Positions 18,692-27,606 are shown, counted from the first letter of the stretch. The stretch is DNA of 52,129 nucleotides from Gammaproteobacteria bacterium (GCA_028824555.1 JAPPDJ010000150.1:1-52129), one strand, 5' to 3'. Made by a program: numbers and translations. The notes: generated by a model from the sequence alone, not told the origin.

Positions 18692-18790
18692 GGAGGGCGG
18701 GACGCCCTCCCTCCAAAGAGGCCGTCACTTGGCGCCACGGACGTTCTGGAGGGAGGGCGTCCCGCCCTCCGTCGCGCCCTCTAGGGCGCG
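18692..18790. repeat. Perfect 23-bp inverted repeat plus adjoining hairpin
   Basis: The arms at 18692-18714 (starting GGAGGGCGGGACG) and 18748-18770 are exact reverse complements, 33 nt apart. At 18773-18790 a further hairpin has arms CGCGCCC and GGGCGCG and loop TCTA, like the second hairpin of the two-hairpin module. The whole 18570-18914 gap is made of such repeats and contains no supported gene. Confidence 0.85.
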
Positions 18791-18914
18791 CATCAGCCCT
18801 CGAACATCGCCGCCAAGGCCCTGACGGGCGCGGAGCGTCCTGGGCCCTCGCGCCGTCACTCCCGCCCGGAGTCGGGGTACGCTGCAACGGCAAAGCAATC
18901 GTCAGGAGCTGCAA

Positions 18915-19892
18915 GTGAACCCGAACCCCGGTGCCGTCGCCGAGCTTCTCGCCGCCGTCTATGGCCACGAGGTGGATTCGTCTGTCACCTATCCGACGGG
19001 CGTCGCATTCTCCGGCCGGCTCCGCCTGGCCGCAGGCCAAACGGCCGAGGGCGAGTCGCCAACGGATGTGGCAGCCAAGATTGCCCAAATCGCCGAGCCG
19101 TTGTTGCGCGAGCCAGGAACCGTGCCGGACGCGGCACCTTGCCTCGCTCTCGCCTGCTTCGCCGATGAACTCTTCGCCGTCACCGGCGTCCCGCAGCACC
19201 GCGACTTCCTGCTCCACCAGGCCGACCGTTTCGTTGCCGACCCCGACGTGCGCGTCGAGGATTTCTTCTTCGCCGGCACGCTGCTCGGCCGCGCCTACGC
19301 CCTCACAGGCGAGGCGTCCTACCGTGACCAACTCGTGAATTTCCTCCGCTCCATCGACACCCGCCAGCCGAATGGCCTCTATTGGCACTGCCACGCTTCA
19401 CCGTGGCATTGGGGCCGCGGCAACGCCTTCGCCGCCTTGGGCTTCGCCGAAGCCCTCTCCTGCCTGCACCCCGAAGCGGACGTGGACGACCTTCTCGCCA
19501 CCCACGTTGAACACCTAACCACCCTGGCGCAGCACCAGGACGAGACCGGCCTCTGGCGCCAACTCATCGACGACCCGAGCACCTACCTCGAACACAGCGC
19601 CACCACCATGATCGGCTACTCCGTCGCCCGCGGCCTACGCCGAGGCTGGCTGCCCCAAGACCCTTGGCGGGAGGTGGTGAACCGAGCGTGGCAAAGCGCC
19701 GCAGAGCGCATCGGCGCCGGCGGCGAACTCGAGCAGGTGTGCGTCGGCACCGGCCCCCTGCAATCGAGACAAGCCTACGTCGAACGCCCCTTCAACACGG
19801 GCGTCGATGCCCGTGGCGGCGCAATGGCCCTGTGGTTCGCGGTGGAGATGCTTCGGCTGCACGAGGAAGGGGCAGCGGCCGCCGGAAGCTAG
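18915..19892 (+). CDS. GH105/GH88-like (alpha/alpha)6 glycoside hydrolase family protein
   Basis: A 325-residue soluble protein resembling unsaturated glucuronyl or rhamnogalacturonyl hydrolases. Recognisable stretches are the DDFFFAGTLLGRAYALTG-like helix pair, the HASPWHWGRGNAFAALGFAEAL active-site segment (the family has W-x-R-G-N-x-W/F) and YLEHSATTMIGYSVARGLRRGWL. Such enzymes hydrate the double bond of unsaturated uronic acids left by lyases. No polysaccharide lyase is nearby, so the substrate is open. A GTG start at 18915 is preceded by AGGAG at good spacing. No signal peptide is seen, so it is probably cytosolic. Some sequence features also fit cellobiose-epimerase-type barrels. Confidence 0.75.
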   Translation: MNPNPGAVAELLAAVYGHEVDSSVTYPTGVAFSGRLRLAAGQTAEGESPTDVAAKIAQIAEPLLREPGTVPDAAPCLALACFADELFAVTGVPQHRDFLLHQADRFVADPDVRVEDFFFAGTLLGRAYALTGEASYRDQLVNFLRSIDTRQPNGLYWHCHASPWHWGRGNAFAALGFAEALSCLHPEADVDDLLATHVEHLTTLAQHQDETGLWRQLIDDPSTYLEHSATTMIGYSVARGLRRGWLPQDPWREVVNRAWQSAAERIGAGGELEQVCVGTGPLQSRQAYVERPFNTGVDARGGAMALWFAVEMLRLHEEGAAAAGS

Positions 19893-19990
19893 CGCGTCCT
19901 TTCGGCAGTTGCTTCGCACCTACTGGGCCTCCGGTTCGCGCTCGCCGGAGTGATACGCTTACGCAACCGCAGGCACCGTGCGGCGAGACC

Positions 19991-20071
19991 GTAGGGGCGA
20001 CCCTTGTGGTCGCCCGTGTCGACAGAGGCAAACCGTTCTGGAACGCGGGCGAGGACAAGCCTCGCCCCTAC
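19991..20071. repeat. GTAGGGGCG-ended inverted repeat
   Basis: It starts GTAGGGGCGACCCTTGTGGT and ends CGAGGACAAGCCTCGCCCCTAC. The ends match those of the 17759 and 41935 elements, but the internal two-hairpin module is missing. It fills much of the 19893-20114 gap, which contains no gene. Confidence 0.8.
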
Positions 20072-20114
20072 GGAGGCTCTCGCTGAAGCGTCGCGCAAGG
20101 CAGCAACCGAGCAC

Positions 20115-21332
20115 ATGAACGCCCAAGTCGAAACCCACGAGACCGTGGTCCGCATTCCGCGAGCAGCTTCCCATCACACAATTCTGGTCGCCCCGGACGG
20201 CAACTTCCTGGGAGTTGACCATGGCCAACTGACGACCGTGGCCACCGGAGACGACCGCGTGATGTGGCTGGCCGAAGATGCTGGCTCGTACCGACACGCA
20301 ACAAACGGCCAGCGCGTGCAGGCGAGCGCAATCCCCGGCACCGACGGCGTGCATTTGCACACGAAGGACGGCGTTCTCGATGCAAGTGGCAGCCCCGCGA
20401 CGTCCGCCGCCACATTCACCCCAAGCCACGGCCCGGAACAACTGCCCTCCGAGTCCCTCGCGTTCTTCCGCGCTAACGGCTGGGTATGCCTGACCTCCAT
20501 CCTCGCGCCTGAGACCGTCGATGCCTTGCAGCGCCTCGCCGGCACCGATGGTCACGAACGCGGGAGCAACCAACCGCACGGCCATGTCCCAGCGGCGCTG
20601 AGCGCGGACTCGGCGGTCGCCAGAACCGCCGCCGAACCCGTATCCCTCTGGCTCATCCGCGCCTACATGCGAACCATGGAAATCCGCCTCGGGCACACAC
20701 CCGCTCTGATCGTCCTGCATCCCGACGACGGCAAGCGCAATGTGCAGGGCTGGCATTCCGACTTCCCCTACCACTGGGGCATAGACGTGCCAGGGGTCGT
20801 TCCAACGCCCACCGGCGCCACCGTGCTCGGCGTGCAGCGCAACGTCTGCGTCTCCGAGTTCACCCGCGAACGCGGCGCCACGGCGTTCAAGCTGGGCTCC
20901 CACGCCAAAGACCACGGCCCGCCCGAGGAATGGGGCACAGCGGCTACCCAGCGCACCCCCGGCCACCGCGCTGAACACGGCCTCCCCTACAACGGACCAG
21001 ATGCCGACGTGATCGAGGCCCCAGCCGGCAGCATCATCCTTTACGACGCGCGCACCTGGCACCGCGCCGGCGTCAACCGCACGCCGCACAGCCGCGCGGC
21101 GATGCTCCAAGCCATGACACCCATGTACATCATGCCCAAGAGCGACACCAGCGCCGCCTACAAGGACTTCCTCACAAGCCCGGCCCACGCCGAGCTATCG
21201 GCGCGTGAACGCGCGGAAATGCAAAGCCTCATGCTGCACACATTCAACGGCCCAAGCCAACAAGCCATCACCCCGGACCAGGAACTCACGGAACTCGCGC
21301 GCTCCCCAAGCAGTTCCTCCGGGTCCTACTGA
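20115..21332 (+). CDS. Phytanoyl-CoA dioxygenase (PhyH)-family protein
   Basis: A 405-residue Fe(II)/2-oxoglutarate oxygenase. The HxD motif is in GWHSDFPYHWG (about His213, Asp215), the distal His in ARTWHRAGVN (about 316), and an Arg follows in TPHSRAAMLQ. The N-terminal 110 residues (HHTILVAPDGNFLGVDHGQL, DRVMWLAEDAGSYRHATNG) lie outside the oxygenase fold and look like a beta-trefoil or actin-crosslinking type repeat. The frame is open to 20004, but the upstream part is a palindromic repeat, so I chose the ATG at 20115; no strong ribosome site is seen. It is coupled to the kinase-like gene 17 nt downstream. Confidence 0.85.
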   Translation: MNAQVETHETVVRIPRAASHHTILVAPDGNFLGVDHGQLTTVATGDDRVMWLAEDAGSYRHATNGQRVQASAIPGTDGVHLHTKDGVLDASGSPATSAATFTPSHGPEQLPSESLAFFRANGWVCLTSILAPETVDALQRLAGTDGHERGSNQPHGHVPAALSADSAVARTAAEPVSLWLIRAYMRTMEIRLGHTPALIVLHPDDGKRNVQGWHSDFPYHWGIDVPGVVPTPTGATVLGVQRNVCVSEFTRERGATAFKLGSHAKDHGPPEEWGTAATQRTPGHRAEHGLPYNGPDADVIEAPAGSIILYDARTWHRAGVNRTPHSRAAMLQAMTPMYIMPKSDTSAAYKDFLTSPAHAELSARERAEMQSLMLHTFNGPSQQAITPDQELTELARSPSSSSGSY

Positions 21333-21349
21333 ACTACGCGGAGGAGCGC

Positions 21350-22201
21350 GTGGCCGACGTGGCGGACGCCGGACAGCCTGCTCCGACGTTGCCGCAAGGC
21401 AACAAGAGCGTCGTCACGTCGACGGCAGACGGCTTGGGCATTCGTAAGGCGTACAACGAAAACGGCAATCCGCACGCGAAGTACGTCCGAGAGGTGGGCT
21501 TCTATCGCCATTACGGCGACTCGCCGCTGATCCCGGACCTCCTTGAGTGCCTGCCGCAGGAACCGGCCATCGTTATCACGAAGGCTCCGGGCGTGCCCTG
21601 TTCGGCAGTCCGACTGAGCGCAAGCGAGCGTTGTCGGCTGTCCGAAGACTATGTGCACAAAGTCATGGACCTGCTATCCGTCGGCGGCGACTTGAACGCC
21701 TTGAAGGCGAGCCATTTCTTGGATGTTGGAGCGCAGGATCAGCGCGCCGAGGTCCTCGCGGCACTCGATCGCTACCCGACAGACTCGCGGTTGTCGGAGC
21801 GAATCCTTCACCGCCTGAGAAGCGCAGCGCAGGAGGTCGTCATCTCGAAGGAAATGCTGATAAAGCTCGATTGGAATGCGTCCAACGTCTTCATCAACGA
21901 CGGCGCCATCAGCCAGTTCATCGACTTTGAGCAGTCGTTCGTCGGCACGAGTGAGATGCTCGCCGGCATCCTCCTTCACAACCCGCTCTGGCACGCACGA
22001 TCCGTGTTCGAAGTACTACGGCGGCGCGGCTTCCTCTCGCAGCCGGTTGCGAACATGGCGACGTGGGTCCACTTCTCCTTTGCCGCGGTTCTGGCGGATT
22101 CCCGGGCACGGACCGGCACCGCTTGGGACACGCGCCGCTTGCAGTCCGCGTACCGGCGCCATGTCGTGGATCGCCTGAATGACCTCGGACTGGAGACGTA
22201 A
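21350..22201 (+). CDS. Aminoglycoside phosphotransferase-like (APH/ChoK) kinase-fold protein
   Basis: A 283-residue protein with a kinase-like fold. The catalytic loop reads IKLDWNASNVFI (Asp and Asn of the HGDxxxxN motif kept, His-Gly replaced) and is followed by FIDFEQSFVGTS, the DFE/DxD metal-binding segment. GNKSVVTSTADGLGIRKAYNENG fits the N-lobe. Family members phosphorylate small molecules such as aminoglycosides, choline or fructosamines; the substrate here is unknown. The GTG start at 21350 lies just after GGAGGAG and 17 nt after the PhyH stop, so the two genes form an operon. A joint oxidation and phosphorylation role on one metabolite is inferred. Confidence 0.72.
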   Translation: MADVADAGQPAPTLPQGNKSVVTSTADGLGIRKAYNENGNPHAKYVREVGFYRHYGDSPLIPDLLECLPQEPAIVITKAPGVPCSAVRLSASERCRLSEDYVHKVMDLLSVGGDLNALKASHFLDVGAQDQRAEVLAALDRYPTDSRLSERILHRLRSAAQEVVISKEMLIKLDWNASNVFINDGAISQFIDFEQSFVGTSEMLAGILLHNPLWHARSVFEVLRRRGFLSQPVANMATWVHFSFAAVLADSRARTGTAWDTRRLQSAYRRHVVDRLNDLGLET

Positions 22202-22342
22202 GAAGGGCTGATTCAGTCCGTGTCGCCAGCCTCGCTAGCCCCGCGACCGCCGGCGCGCTCGAATCGCCCTTCCGGCGCCCCGCGTCGCGGCACTTCTGGC
22301 AGATTTCTGCGTCGCTGAAACTGCAAACGCATCGGGTGTTGC

Positions 22343-23267
22343 CTACGGGTGTGTGAAATCGGGCGAGAGCCGAAGGAGGAAGTCTGTTTCGTCCCGGCAA
22401 GACAACGCCGCTCCGACTGCTTCGTCCACGGACCTGTCTCCGAGAGCCGCAAGGGTTTCCTGAGAGAGCGCAAGGTCGCGGTGGGCGAAGACGCGCCGGA
22501 CAGCAGCGTCGCGTACAGGGCGTCCCACGGCATCGGACACGGGCCCTTCGCTCGGCGCGGTTCCCTCCCGATCACCGAGCGCCTTGCCCACGCGAGCCAC
22601 CGCCGCAAGCGTACGGCGGGAGAATGAACCTTCGTTCATGGCCCTATGGATTTCGTGCGCCTGCCATCCGGGGAACGCCCGGCTCACGTCCGACTGCCGC
22701 CAGCCCGCGGCTTGGCGCAAGTAGATGGTGAGGCCCGTCGTTCGAGCGCCAGGTCGCCTTGCATTGCCGGTTTCCGGCACCTCGATCCACGCCTCCGGGA
22801 ACCCCCAATCGAAGTAAAGCGAGAGCTTGCCACCCCGAGAGTCGGTGGAGTGATCCCAGCACGACATCTGGCAGGTGTCCGCCAAGCAACTCGATGGCTG
22901 CCCCTTGAGGGCGGGTGGCCGCCGGATGCAGGAACACTGTCTGATCAGCCTGCAAGATCCGCCAACGCTCACCATCACCATCACGCAAGAGAAGATCGCA
23001 GGTGCCGAAGGTCTCGATTGGCGAACCACGAACTGCTCCGATCAACGCGCAAAGTTGCGCCAATGCCTGCGCCGGTCGTTCGTGGTAGGTCGTGGTGGGT
23101 TCGCAAACCATCGCCGTCTCGGTGTCGCGATCCCAATACTCGATCCTGCCTTCGTAGCTCGCGATCTCGGAACGGGGAATCCGCTTCGGATGGCAGCCGG
23201 GGAACTCCAGACCATCGGCGTTCTCTTGAGGATCCTGCATGGATGCGGGGGGAAGAGGTCGATTCAT
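22343..23267 (-). pseudogene. Uma2-family endonuclease-like gene with an internal frameshift
   Basis: Two overlapping frames together make one Uma2 (DUF820) protein. The 5' part, from the ATG at 23267 (GAGG ribosome site), reads to LPDVVLG near 22857. The 3' part continues in another frame as DHSTDSRGGKLSLYFDWGFPEAWIEVPE. The family pattern is PDVVLEVDxSTD, so about 5 nt appear to be missing at 22855-22857. Uma2 proteins have the PD-(D/E)xK nuclease fold and are common in mobile or selfish contexts. The tail after about 22780 is a longer, Arg- and Ala-rich extension. Either a true pseudogene or an assembly error is possible. Confidence 0.75.
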
Positions 23268-23529
23268 CGGTTGTCCTCGGCTGAACGGATTGCCCCACCC
23301 TTGAGCCGATTCTGCCATACGCCCCAAGGGGCGCGCGCCAAGTCAAAAAACGACAAAAACGCGCGACCGGTCGCAGGCCCAACAATGGCCCGCGCGGTGC
23401 CGTGTGCGCGCGGTGCCGTGTGTATGTGCAGCTTGCGTTTCAGCCGCGTCGTGGTGGAGGGTGGCTTGTCAGCCTTGGGCGAAGTTTGGCGTCATCTTGT
23501 GTTGGTACGTTCGACCGCTTGGTCTGCGT
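23268..23529. other. Intergenic region without recognisable genes
   Basis: A 262-bp gap between the broken Uma2 gene and the monooxygenase gene. It contains CAAAAAACGACAAAAACGCG, a small A-rich patch, and the short direct repeat GCGCGGTGCCGTGTG at about 23393 and 23408. No coding region, RNA gene or clear promoter was recognised. Confidence 0.5.
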
Positions 23530-25179
23530 CTACTCGCGTCCTCCTGGTGCCAGCGCGAACCCCTCGTAGTCATTCGCCGCCACCGCGTCGCATTTCTCCA
23601 CATACGGCGGGAAGCCGATGAGGGGCATGAAGACCTGCGGTTTGCCGGGGATGTTCTTGCCGAGGTACCAGGAGTTGCAGGTGGGGTAGAGGGTTAGGTC
23701 GGCGACGGCGTTGACGTGGTCGACCCAGTCGTCCTCTGCGGGGGGCGTTGCCTCGATGGTGGCGATGCCCTTGTCGCGCAGGTAGGTGAGGCAGTCGTGA
23801 ATCCACACGACGTGCTGCTCGATGGAGGTGATCATGTTGGTGAGGACCGAGGGGCTGCCTGGGCCGGAGATCATGAAGAGGTTGGGGAAGCCGACGGTGG
23901 ATAGGCCGAGGTAGGTTCGTGGGCCGGCGGCCCACTTGTCGTCCAGGGTTTGGCCGCCCCGTCCGCGCACATCAATGTTGAGCAGTGCGCCGGTCATGGC
24001 ATCGAAGCCGGTGGCGAAGATGAGGCTGTCGAGTTCGTACTCTTGGCCTCCCGTCACTACGCCCTTGGGCGTGATGCGTTCGACGGGGTTGTCGCGCACG
24101 TTCACGAGGCTCACGTTGTCGCGGTTGTAGGTCTCGAAATAGTTGGTGTCGAGGCACGGGCGCTTGCAGCCGATCACGTTGTCCGGTGAGAGGAGCTCTG
24201 CCGTCTTGGGGTCGCCCACGATTTCGCGGATGCGTTCGCGTACGAACCCGGCTGCGGTCTGGTTGGCTTCGCGGTTCGATAGGAGGTCGGCGTAGGCACC
24301 GAGGAACGTGAAGCCGCCGCGTTCCCAGCGTTCTTCATAATTCGAACGCCGCACTTCGGCGTCGTCCTCGAGCGCCGTGCCGTCATTGCTTGGCATCATG
24401 GAGCCGAAGCCGGCCGGCATTCGATAGTTGCGTTCGCGCAGGCCCGCGTAGTCGGCCTTGATCTCAGCCACTCGGTTCGGGTCTAGCGGTTCGTTTCGGG
24501 CCGGGATCGAGTAGTTGGGCGTGCGCTGGAACACGGTGAGGTGCGTTGCCTGGGCGGCAATGACGGGGATGGCCTGGATGGCGGAGGAACCCGTGCCGAT
24601 GATGCCCACGCGCTTGCCGGTGAAGTCCACCGGCTCGTGCGGCCAACGGCCCGTGTGGTAGGTCTCGCCGGCGAAGCTGTCGCGGCCGGGGAAGTCGGGC
24701 AGGTTGGCGGAGGAGAGGCAACCCGTCGCCATGATGCAGAACTGCGCGGAGACGACATCGCCTTTGTCGGTCTCGACGCGCCAGCGCTTGGCTTCCTCAT
24801 CGAAGTGGGCATTCGTGACGCGGGTGTTGAAGGAGATGTCGCGGCGCAGATCAAATCGGTCCGCCACGTGATTGGCGTAGCGGAGGATCTCCGGTTGCCC
24901 GGAGTAGCGCTCCGTCCACTCCCATTCCTGCTGCAGCTCCTCGGAGAAGCCGTAGGAATACTCCATGCTCTCGACATCGCAGCGGGCGCCCGGGTAGCGG
25001 TTCCAATACCAAGTGCCGCCCACGCCATCGCCCGTCTCGAAGACGCGAACCCGGAAACCGGCGTTGCGCAGGCGATGCAGCATGTACATGCCGGCGAACC
25101 CGGCACCCACGATTACCGCGTCGAAATGCTGTTCCTCTTGCGCCCCCGGCGCGGCCCTCGTCACCTCTGACACCGTCAA
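23530..25179 (-). CDS. Flavin-containing monooxygenase, Baeyer-Villiger type
   Basis: A protein of about 549 residues with two Rossmann motifs, VIVGAGFAG for FAD and [11 protein letters not shown] for NADPH. Between them is the Baeyer-Villiger fingerprint [33 protein letters not shown] is the second conserved block of cyclohexanone-monooxygenase-like enzymes. These enzymes insert oxygen next to carbonyls or oxidise heteroatoms with NADPH and O2. The frame opens with a TTG at 25197; a TTG at 25179 preceded by GGGAG looks the better start, and GTG 25173 is also possible. It is a monocistronic gene 54 bp from the HIT-family gene upstream on the same side. The substrate is unknown. Confidence 0.93.
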   Translation of the reverse strand: MTVSEVTRAAPGAQEEQHFDAVIVGAGFAGMYMLHRLRNAGFRVRVFETGDGVGGTWYWNRYPGARCDVESMEYSYGFSEELQQEWEWTERYSGQPEILRYANHVADRFDLRRDISFNTRVTNAHFDEEAKRWRVETDKGDVVSAQFCIMATGCLSSANLPDFPGRDSFAGETYHTGRWPHEPVDFTGKRVGIIGTGSSAIQAIPVIAAQATHLTVFQRTPNYSIPARNEPLDPNRVAEIKADYAGLRERNYRMPAGFGSMMPSNDGTALEDDAEVRRSNYEERWERGGFTFLGAYADLLSNREANQTAAGFVRERIREIVGDPKTAELLSPDNVIGCKRPCLDTNYFETYNRDNVSLVNVRDNPVERITPKGVVTGGQEYELDSLIFATGFDAMTGALLNIDVRGRGGQTLDDKWAAGPRTYLGLSTVGFPNLFMISGPGSPSVLTNMITSIEQHVVWIHDCLTYLRDKGIATIEATPPAEDDWVDHVNAVADLTLYPTCNSWYLGKNIPGKPQVFMPLIGFPPYVEKCDAVAANDYEGFALAPGGRE

Positions 25180-25233
25180 GATTGCTCCCAAGGTCAAACG
25201 GCGCGCATTCTACGCAAGACGAGCCGGGTTCGA

Positions 25234-25638
25234 TCAGGGGAAATGCGAGCCGAGGCGCTGCCGCCAATCCTCGACGGTGGCGAGGTCCGGGCTCTCGACC
25301 GGCCCCGCATTCCAAACCGGCCCTGGCCACGCGTCGTCGGTCTCGTAGCGGCCGATCACGTGAATGTGCAACTGCGGCACCTGATTGCCAAGCGCGGCCA
25401 CGTTGAGCTTGTCGACGCGGAACTCGGCGCTCAGGGCATTCGAGACACGCACGATCTCGTCGAACGCCTGCAAGGCGTCCTCCCGAGGCAGGTCGTGGTA
25501 ATCGCGGAGATTAGCCCGCCGGGGCACGAGGATGGTCCACGGGAACCGATGGTCACGCATGAGCAGCAGCGTGCAGAGATCAAGTTCCGCGACGGGCAGA
25601 GTGTCTGCGGCCAAGCGCTCGTGAAGGGTGAACTCCAT
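25234..25638 (-). CDS. HIT-family (histidine triad) protein
   Basis: A 134-residue member of the HIT superfamily, nucleotide hydrolases and transferases of the Fhit/HINT type. The triad is visible as QLHIHVIGR, which keeps H-x-H and has Ile-Gly-Arg instead of the third His, as in a subgroup of proteobacterial HIT proteins. Upstream features are [18 protein letters not shown] and [10 protein letters not shown]. The frame is open to 25785, but the extra part runs through a palindromic repeat, so the ATG at 25638 (MEFTLHERL) is chosen. It is on the same strand as the monooxygenase gene, 54 bp apart, so cotranscription is possible. Confidence 0.88.
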   Translation of the reverse strand: MEFTLHERLAADTLPVAELDLCTLLLMRDHRFPWTILVPRRANLRDYHDLPREDALQAFDEIVRVSNALSAEFRVDKLNVAALGNQVPQLHIHVIGRYETDDAWPGPVWNAGPVESPDLATVEDWRQRLGSHFP

Positions 25639-25686
25639 CGGCAGATTGTGCCACGAACGGTTGCCCGGCAAATGGAGTCGCCTCCG

Positions 25687-25758
25687 GTAGGGACAGGCTT
25701 GTACCGTGCGGAATCTGTCGCAGCGCCCAGAACGGGATGGACCAAGCCCGTCCGCTAC
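25687..25758. repeat. GTAGGGACAGGCTTG-type inverted repeat
   Basis: The element starts GTAGGGACAGGCTTGTACC and ends GACCAAGCCCGTCCGCTAC, imperfect inverted copies about 35 nt apart. It is a diverged relative of the GTAGGGGCG elements, placed immediately 5' of the HIT gene. Confidence 0.7.
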
Positions 25759-25827
25759 AGCCCATCCAAGTTCCTTCGGCGTCAAGGGCGGCGAATATCC
25801 CTTCCCAGAGCGACACCAATCAAAACC

Positions 25828-25927
25828 CGGTCAAATGTTCGGCTTGAACATAACCCAATGTTGTATAAGGGAATAGTTTTTCGCATGTGCCGGAAAACCA
25901 GCAAAATGGCCAAACCGATCAAATGTT
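25828..25927. repeat. AT-rich patch bounded by direct repeats
   Basis: CGGTCAAATGTT (25828-25839) and CGATCAAATGTT (25916-25927) flank a segment clearly richer in A and T than the rest of the window, with TTGTATAAGGGAATAGTTTT inside. A small inverted repeat GTTC-GGCTT-GAAC overlaps the left copy. It may be an old promoter or operator region or the scar of a lost element. Confidence 0.45.
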
Positions 25928-25954
25928 GACGCGTCGCGAACGAGGGCATCAAGC

Positions 25955-26296
25955 TCAATACGGCACGTAGCCAGATGACGAGGGTCTCGACGTCTTCGCT
26001 GGCCACAGGCCGCTTCTCTCGGGCGCAGTGGGTCGGCCACCCGGATCAGCTCCCCGTCGAGCGCCAACCGGATGATTTGCGACACCTGCGCCGCGTTGCG
26101 CTTGTCCACGCCTAGTCGGACGCGCAGGGTGGCATTCCGCATCCGCTCGCCACGCAGGTAGGTTAGCCCGTTGGGGTACATCGAGGAGGGCGGGGTCCGC
26201 GTCGATCTTGGCGGCGATGGCGATGTGGGTCTGGCGCCGAATCTCGTCGAGCCGGTCGTGGTCGTTGTCCCAGTTGTGTTTGGTCGCTCGGGGCAT
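25955..26296 (-). pseudogene. Decayed small gene in several frames (AlbA_2/helicase C-terminal-like remnants)
   Basis: A good N-terminal frame starts at 26296 (MPRATKHNWDNDHDRLDEIR, then AAKIDADPALLDVPQ). Coding resemblance then moves to another frame with RVRLGVDKRNAAQVSQIIR and DGELIRVADP. The end moves to a third frame, YVPY followed by TGA where the family-like ending YVPYWA would need TGG. The middle and end resemble the winged-helix tail of AlbA_2/Schlafen-type ATP-binding proteins (recollection). The N-terminal piece may come from a different gene. No intact product is expected. Confidence 0.4.
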
Positions 26297-26390
26297 AGGA
26301 CGATCATAGCTGCTCGCCCTAGGCGCCAGTGCGGTCCCCAAGGCACTTGCGCGGCCGCCGAGTGCCGGCTCGTCCGATACAGAGCGGTGG

Positions 26391-26590
26391 TCATTCGGGC
26401 GGACGCTGGTCGAGGAATTCGCGTGGCGACAGGATTCCGCGCCACGGGCTGGGCGGGAAATGCTCGAGATTGCCGGTCACGAGATACGGGGCCACCGCTG
26501 CGCGGGCGACTTCAGAGGAACGGCTCGTCGTCTGGGTCGTCCAGTCGGACGGGCAGCGGCGCGGGCACGAGTCCGTCGGTTCGTTCAGTG
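26391..26590 (-). pseudogene. PIN-domain (VapC-like) toxin remnant, truncated and frameshifted
   Basis: The 3' part reads EVARAAVAPYLVTGNLEHFP, then GILSPREFLDQ, the end of a PIN-domain ribonuclease. Just upstream, in another frame, lies LVPAPLPVRLDDPDDEPFL, the preceding part with the acidic DDEPFL motif. One extra T near 26527 separates the frames. Upstream homology stops exactly at a palindromic repeat (26593). The N-terminal half with the first catalytic Asp is absent, so no toxin is made, and no antitoxin gene was seen. Confidence 0.6.
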
Positions 26591-26592
26591 CG

Positions 26593-26617
26593 GGCGGGGA
26601 CAAGCCCCGCCCCTACG
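26593..26617. repeat. Single GGGCGGGGACAAGCCCC palindrome
   Basis: A one-hairpin copy of the GTAGGGGCG family, ending CCCGCCCCTAC. It marks the truncated 5' border of the PIN-domain remnant. Confidence 0.75.
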
Positions 26618-26668
26618 GGGGGCACTTGCGCGCCTTGGCGGGTGCTTCGGCAGTTGGGTTCCTGGCGG

Positions 26669-27409
26669 CTAGCTGGCGGGGCTTTCGTGGCGGTGTTGGC
26701 CGGCGAGTTGTGCGATCACTCTGTCGTAGAACTTGCAAAGGCGCGGGTAGTCGATGGGGGGTGGGTGGTGGGCTGTGAGGTGGTGTTCTAGGGCGTCGAG
26801 GATTTCGTGCCAGCCGGCGGTGACGCCGGGGTTCCATGCCTTGGCGGGGCCACCGGGAAAGTCGCGGACGGATTCGAGGGTCATGCGGTCTTCGACGGTG
26901 AGGAGCATTCGCGTGCTGCCGCCTTCGCCGGCAACGGGCTCGATGGCGAAGCGCCAGAAGGCACCGTCGGTGCTGTCGAAGCGGATGGCGTGTTGGGGGT
27001 GGTACTCGCCCAGGGTGCCGGTCATGGGCGGCTGTGAGCGGAACGCGTAGGCGGCGCCGGTGTTCGGCTCGAAGGTCACGGGCAGGAGCCAAATCTCGAT
27101 CTCTTCGGGATGCGAAAGCGCGTGCCATAGGCGCTCTGAGGTGACGGGGAACTCGCGGTTGATGCGGAAGGTGCCTATGTCGTCGAAAGTGCCGAGACGA
27201 GGGACGAAATCGACAAGGGCGGACCAGCTATTGAACCCGTACTCGCGTGCTAGGACCAGTTGGATGTTCTGGAGACCGAGGTTGGGTGCGTCCAGGAAGT
27301 AGGCTGCGACGCGTTCCCCGGCGTGGGACTCGCCTCGTTGCCAATCCCGAAGCAGGGATTTCGCCTGCTTGCGCAGGTTCTCGATGTTGGGGCCGTGGGG
27401 TGCGGGCAT
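26669..27409 (-). CDS. SRPBCC/AHSA1-family protein with a short helical N-terminal lead
   Basis: A 246-residue protein. Residues 1-75 (NIENLRKQAKSLLRDWQRGE, LVLAREYGFNSWSALVDFV) match the helical lead often seen in front of ankyrin-type or SRPBCC proteins in proteobacteria. Residues 85-225 are an AHSA1-like START/Bet v1 fold (FPVTSERLWHALSHPEEIEIWLLP, then GGPAKAWNPGVTAGWHEILDALEHHL). Such domains bind hydrophobic ligands; no enzymatic role is assigned. GGAGG upstream of the ATG at 27409 decides the start; the open frame to 27880 is antisense to the neighbouring DUF3604 gene end. It is a single gene. Confidence 0.8.
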   Translation of the reverse strand: MPAPHGPNIENLRKQAKSLLRDWQRGESHAGERVAAYFLDAPNLGLQNIQLVLAREYGFNSWSALVDFVPRLGTFDDIGTFRINREFPVTSERLWHALSHPEEIEIWLLPVTFEPNTGAAYAFRSQPPMTGTLGEYHPQHAIRFDSTDGAFWRFAIEPVAGEGGSTRMLLTVEDRMTLESVRDFPGGPAKAWNPGVTAGWHEILDALEHHLTAHHPPPIDYPRLCKFYDRVIAQLAGQHRHESPAS

Positions 27410-27606
27410 GGTCAACCTCCTTGGCGGTCGGCATCCGCGAACCGGCCGCGACAAGAAGGTCGCTGTCGAAATGGCGGAGGGGCTTGGCCCTTCCCGCGGA
27501 TCAGGCGCGTTCCGCCCGGACGCGCGCGGGCACGATGCCACAGGGCCGGTGGAGGCTGCAACGCCGATGGTCGGTTCCCGTGTTCGGCGCTTGCTGGGGC
27601 CAGGAG

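Noticed and set aside
17698-18914. CRISPR array or tRNA-like structures in the repeat-rich gaps
   Set aside because: The repeats are inverted and irregularly spaced, with no constant direct repeat, unique spacers, cas genes, CCA end or cloverleaf.
22855-22859. Programmed frameshift in the Uma2 gene
   Set aside because: No slippery heptamer or stimulatory structure is visible, and about five bases seem to be missing relative to the family, so a mutation or sequence error is simpler.
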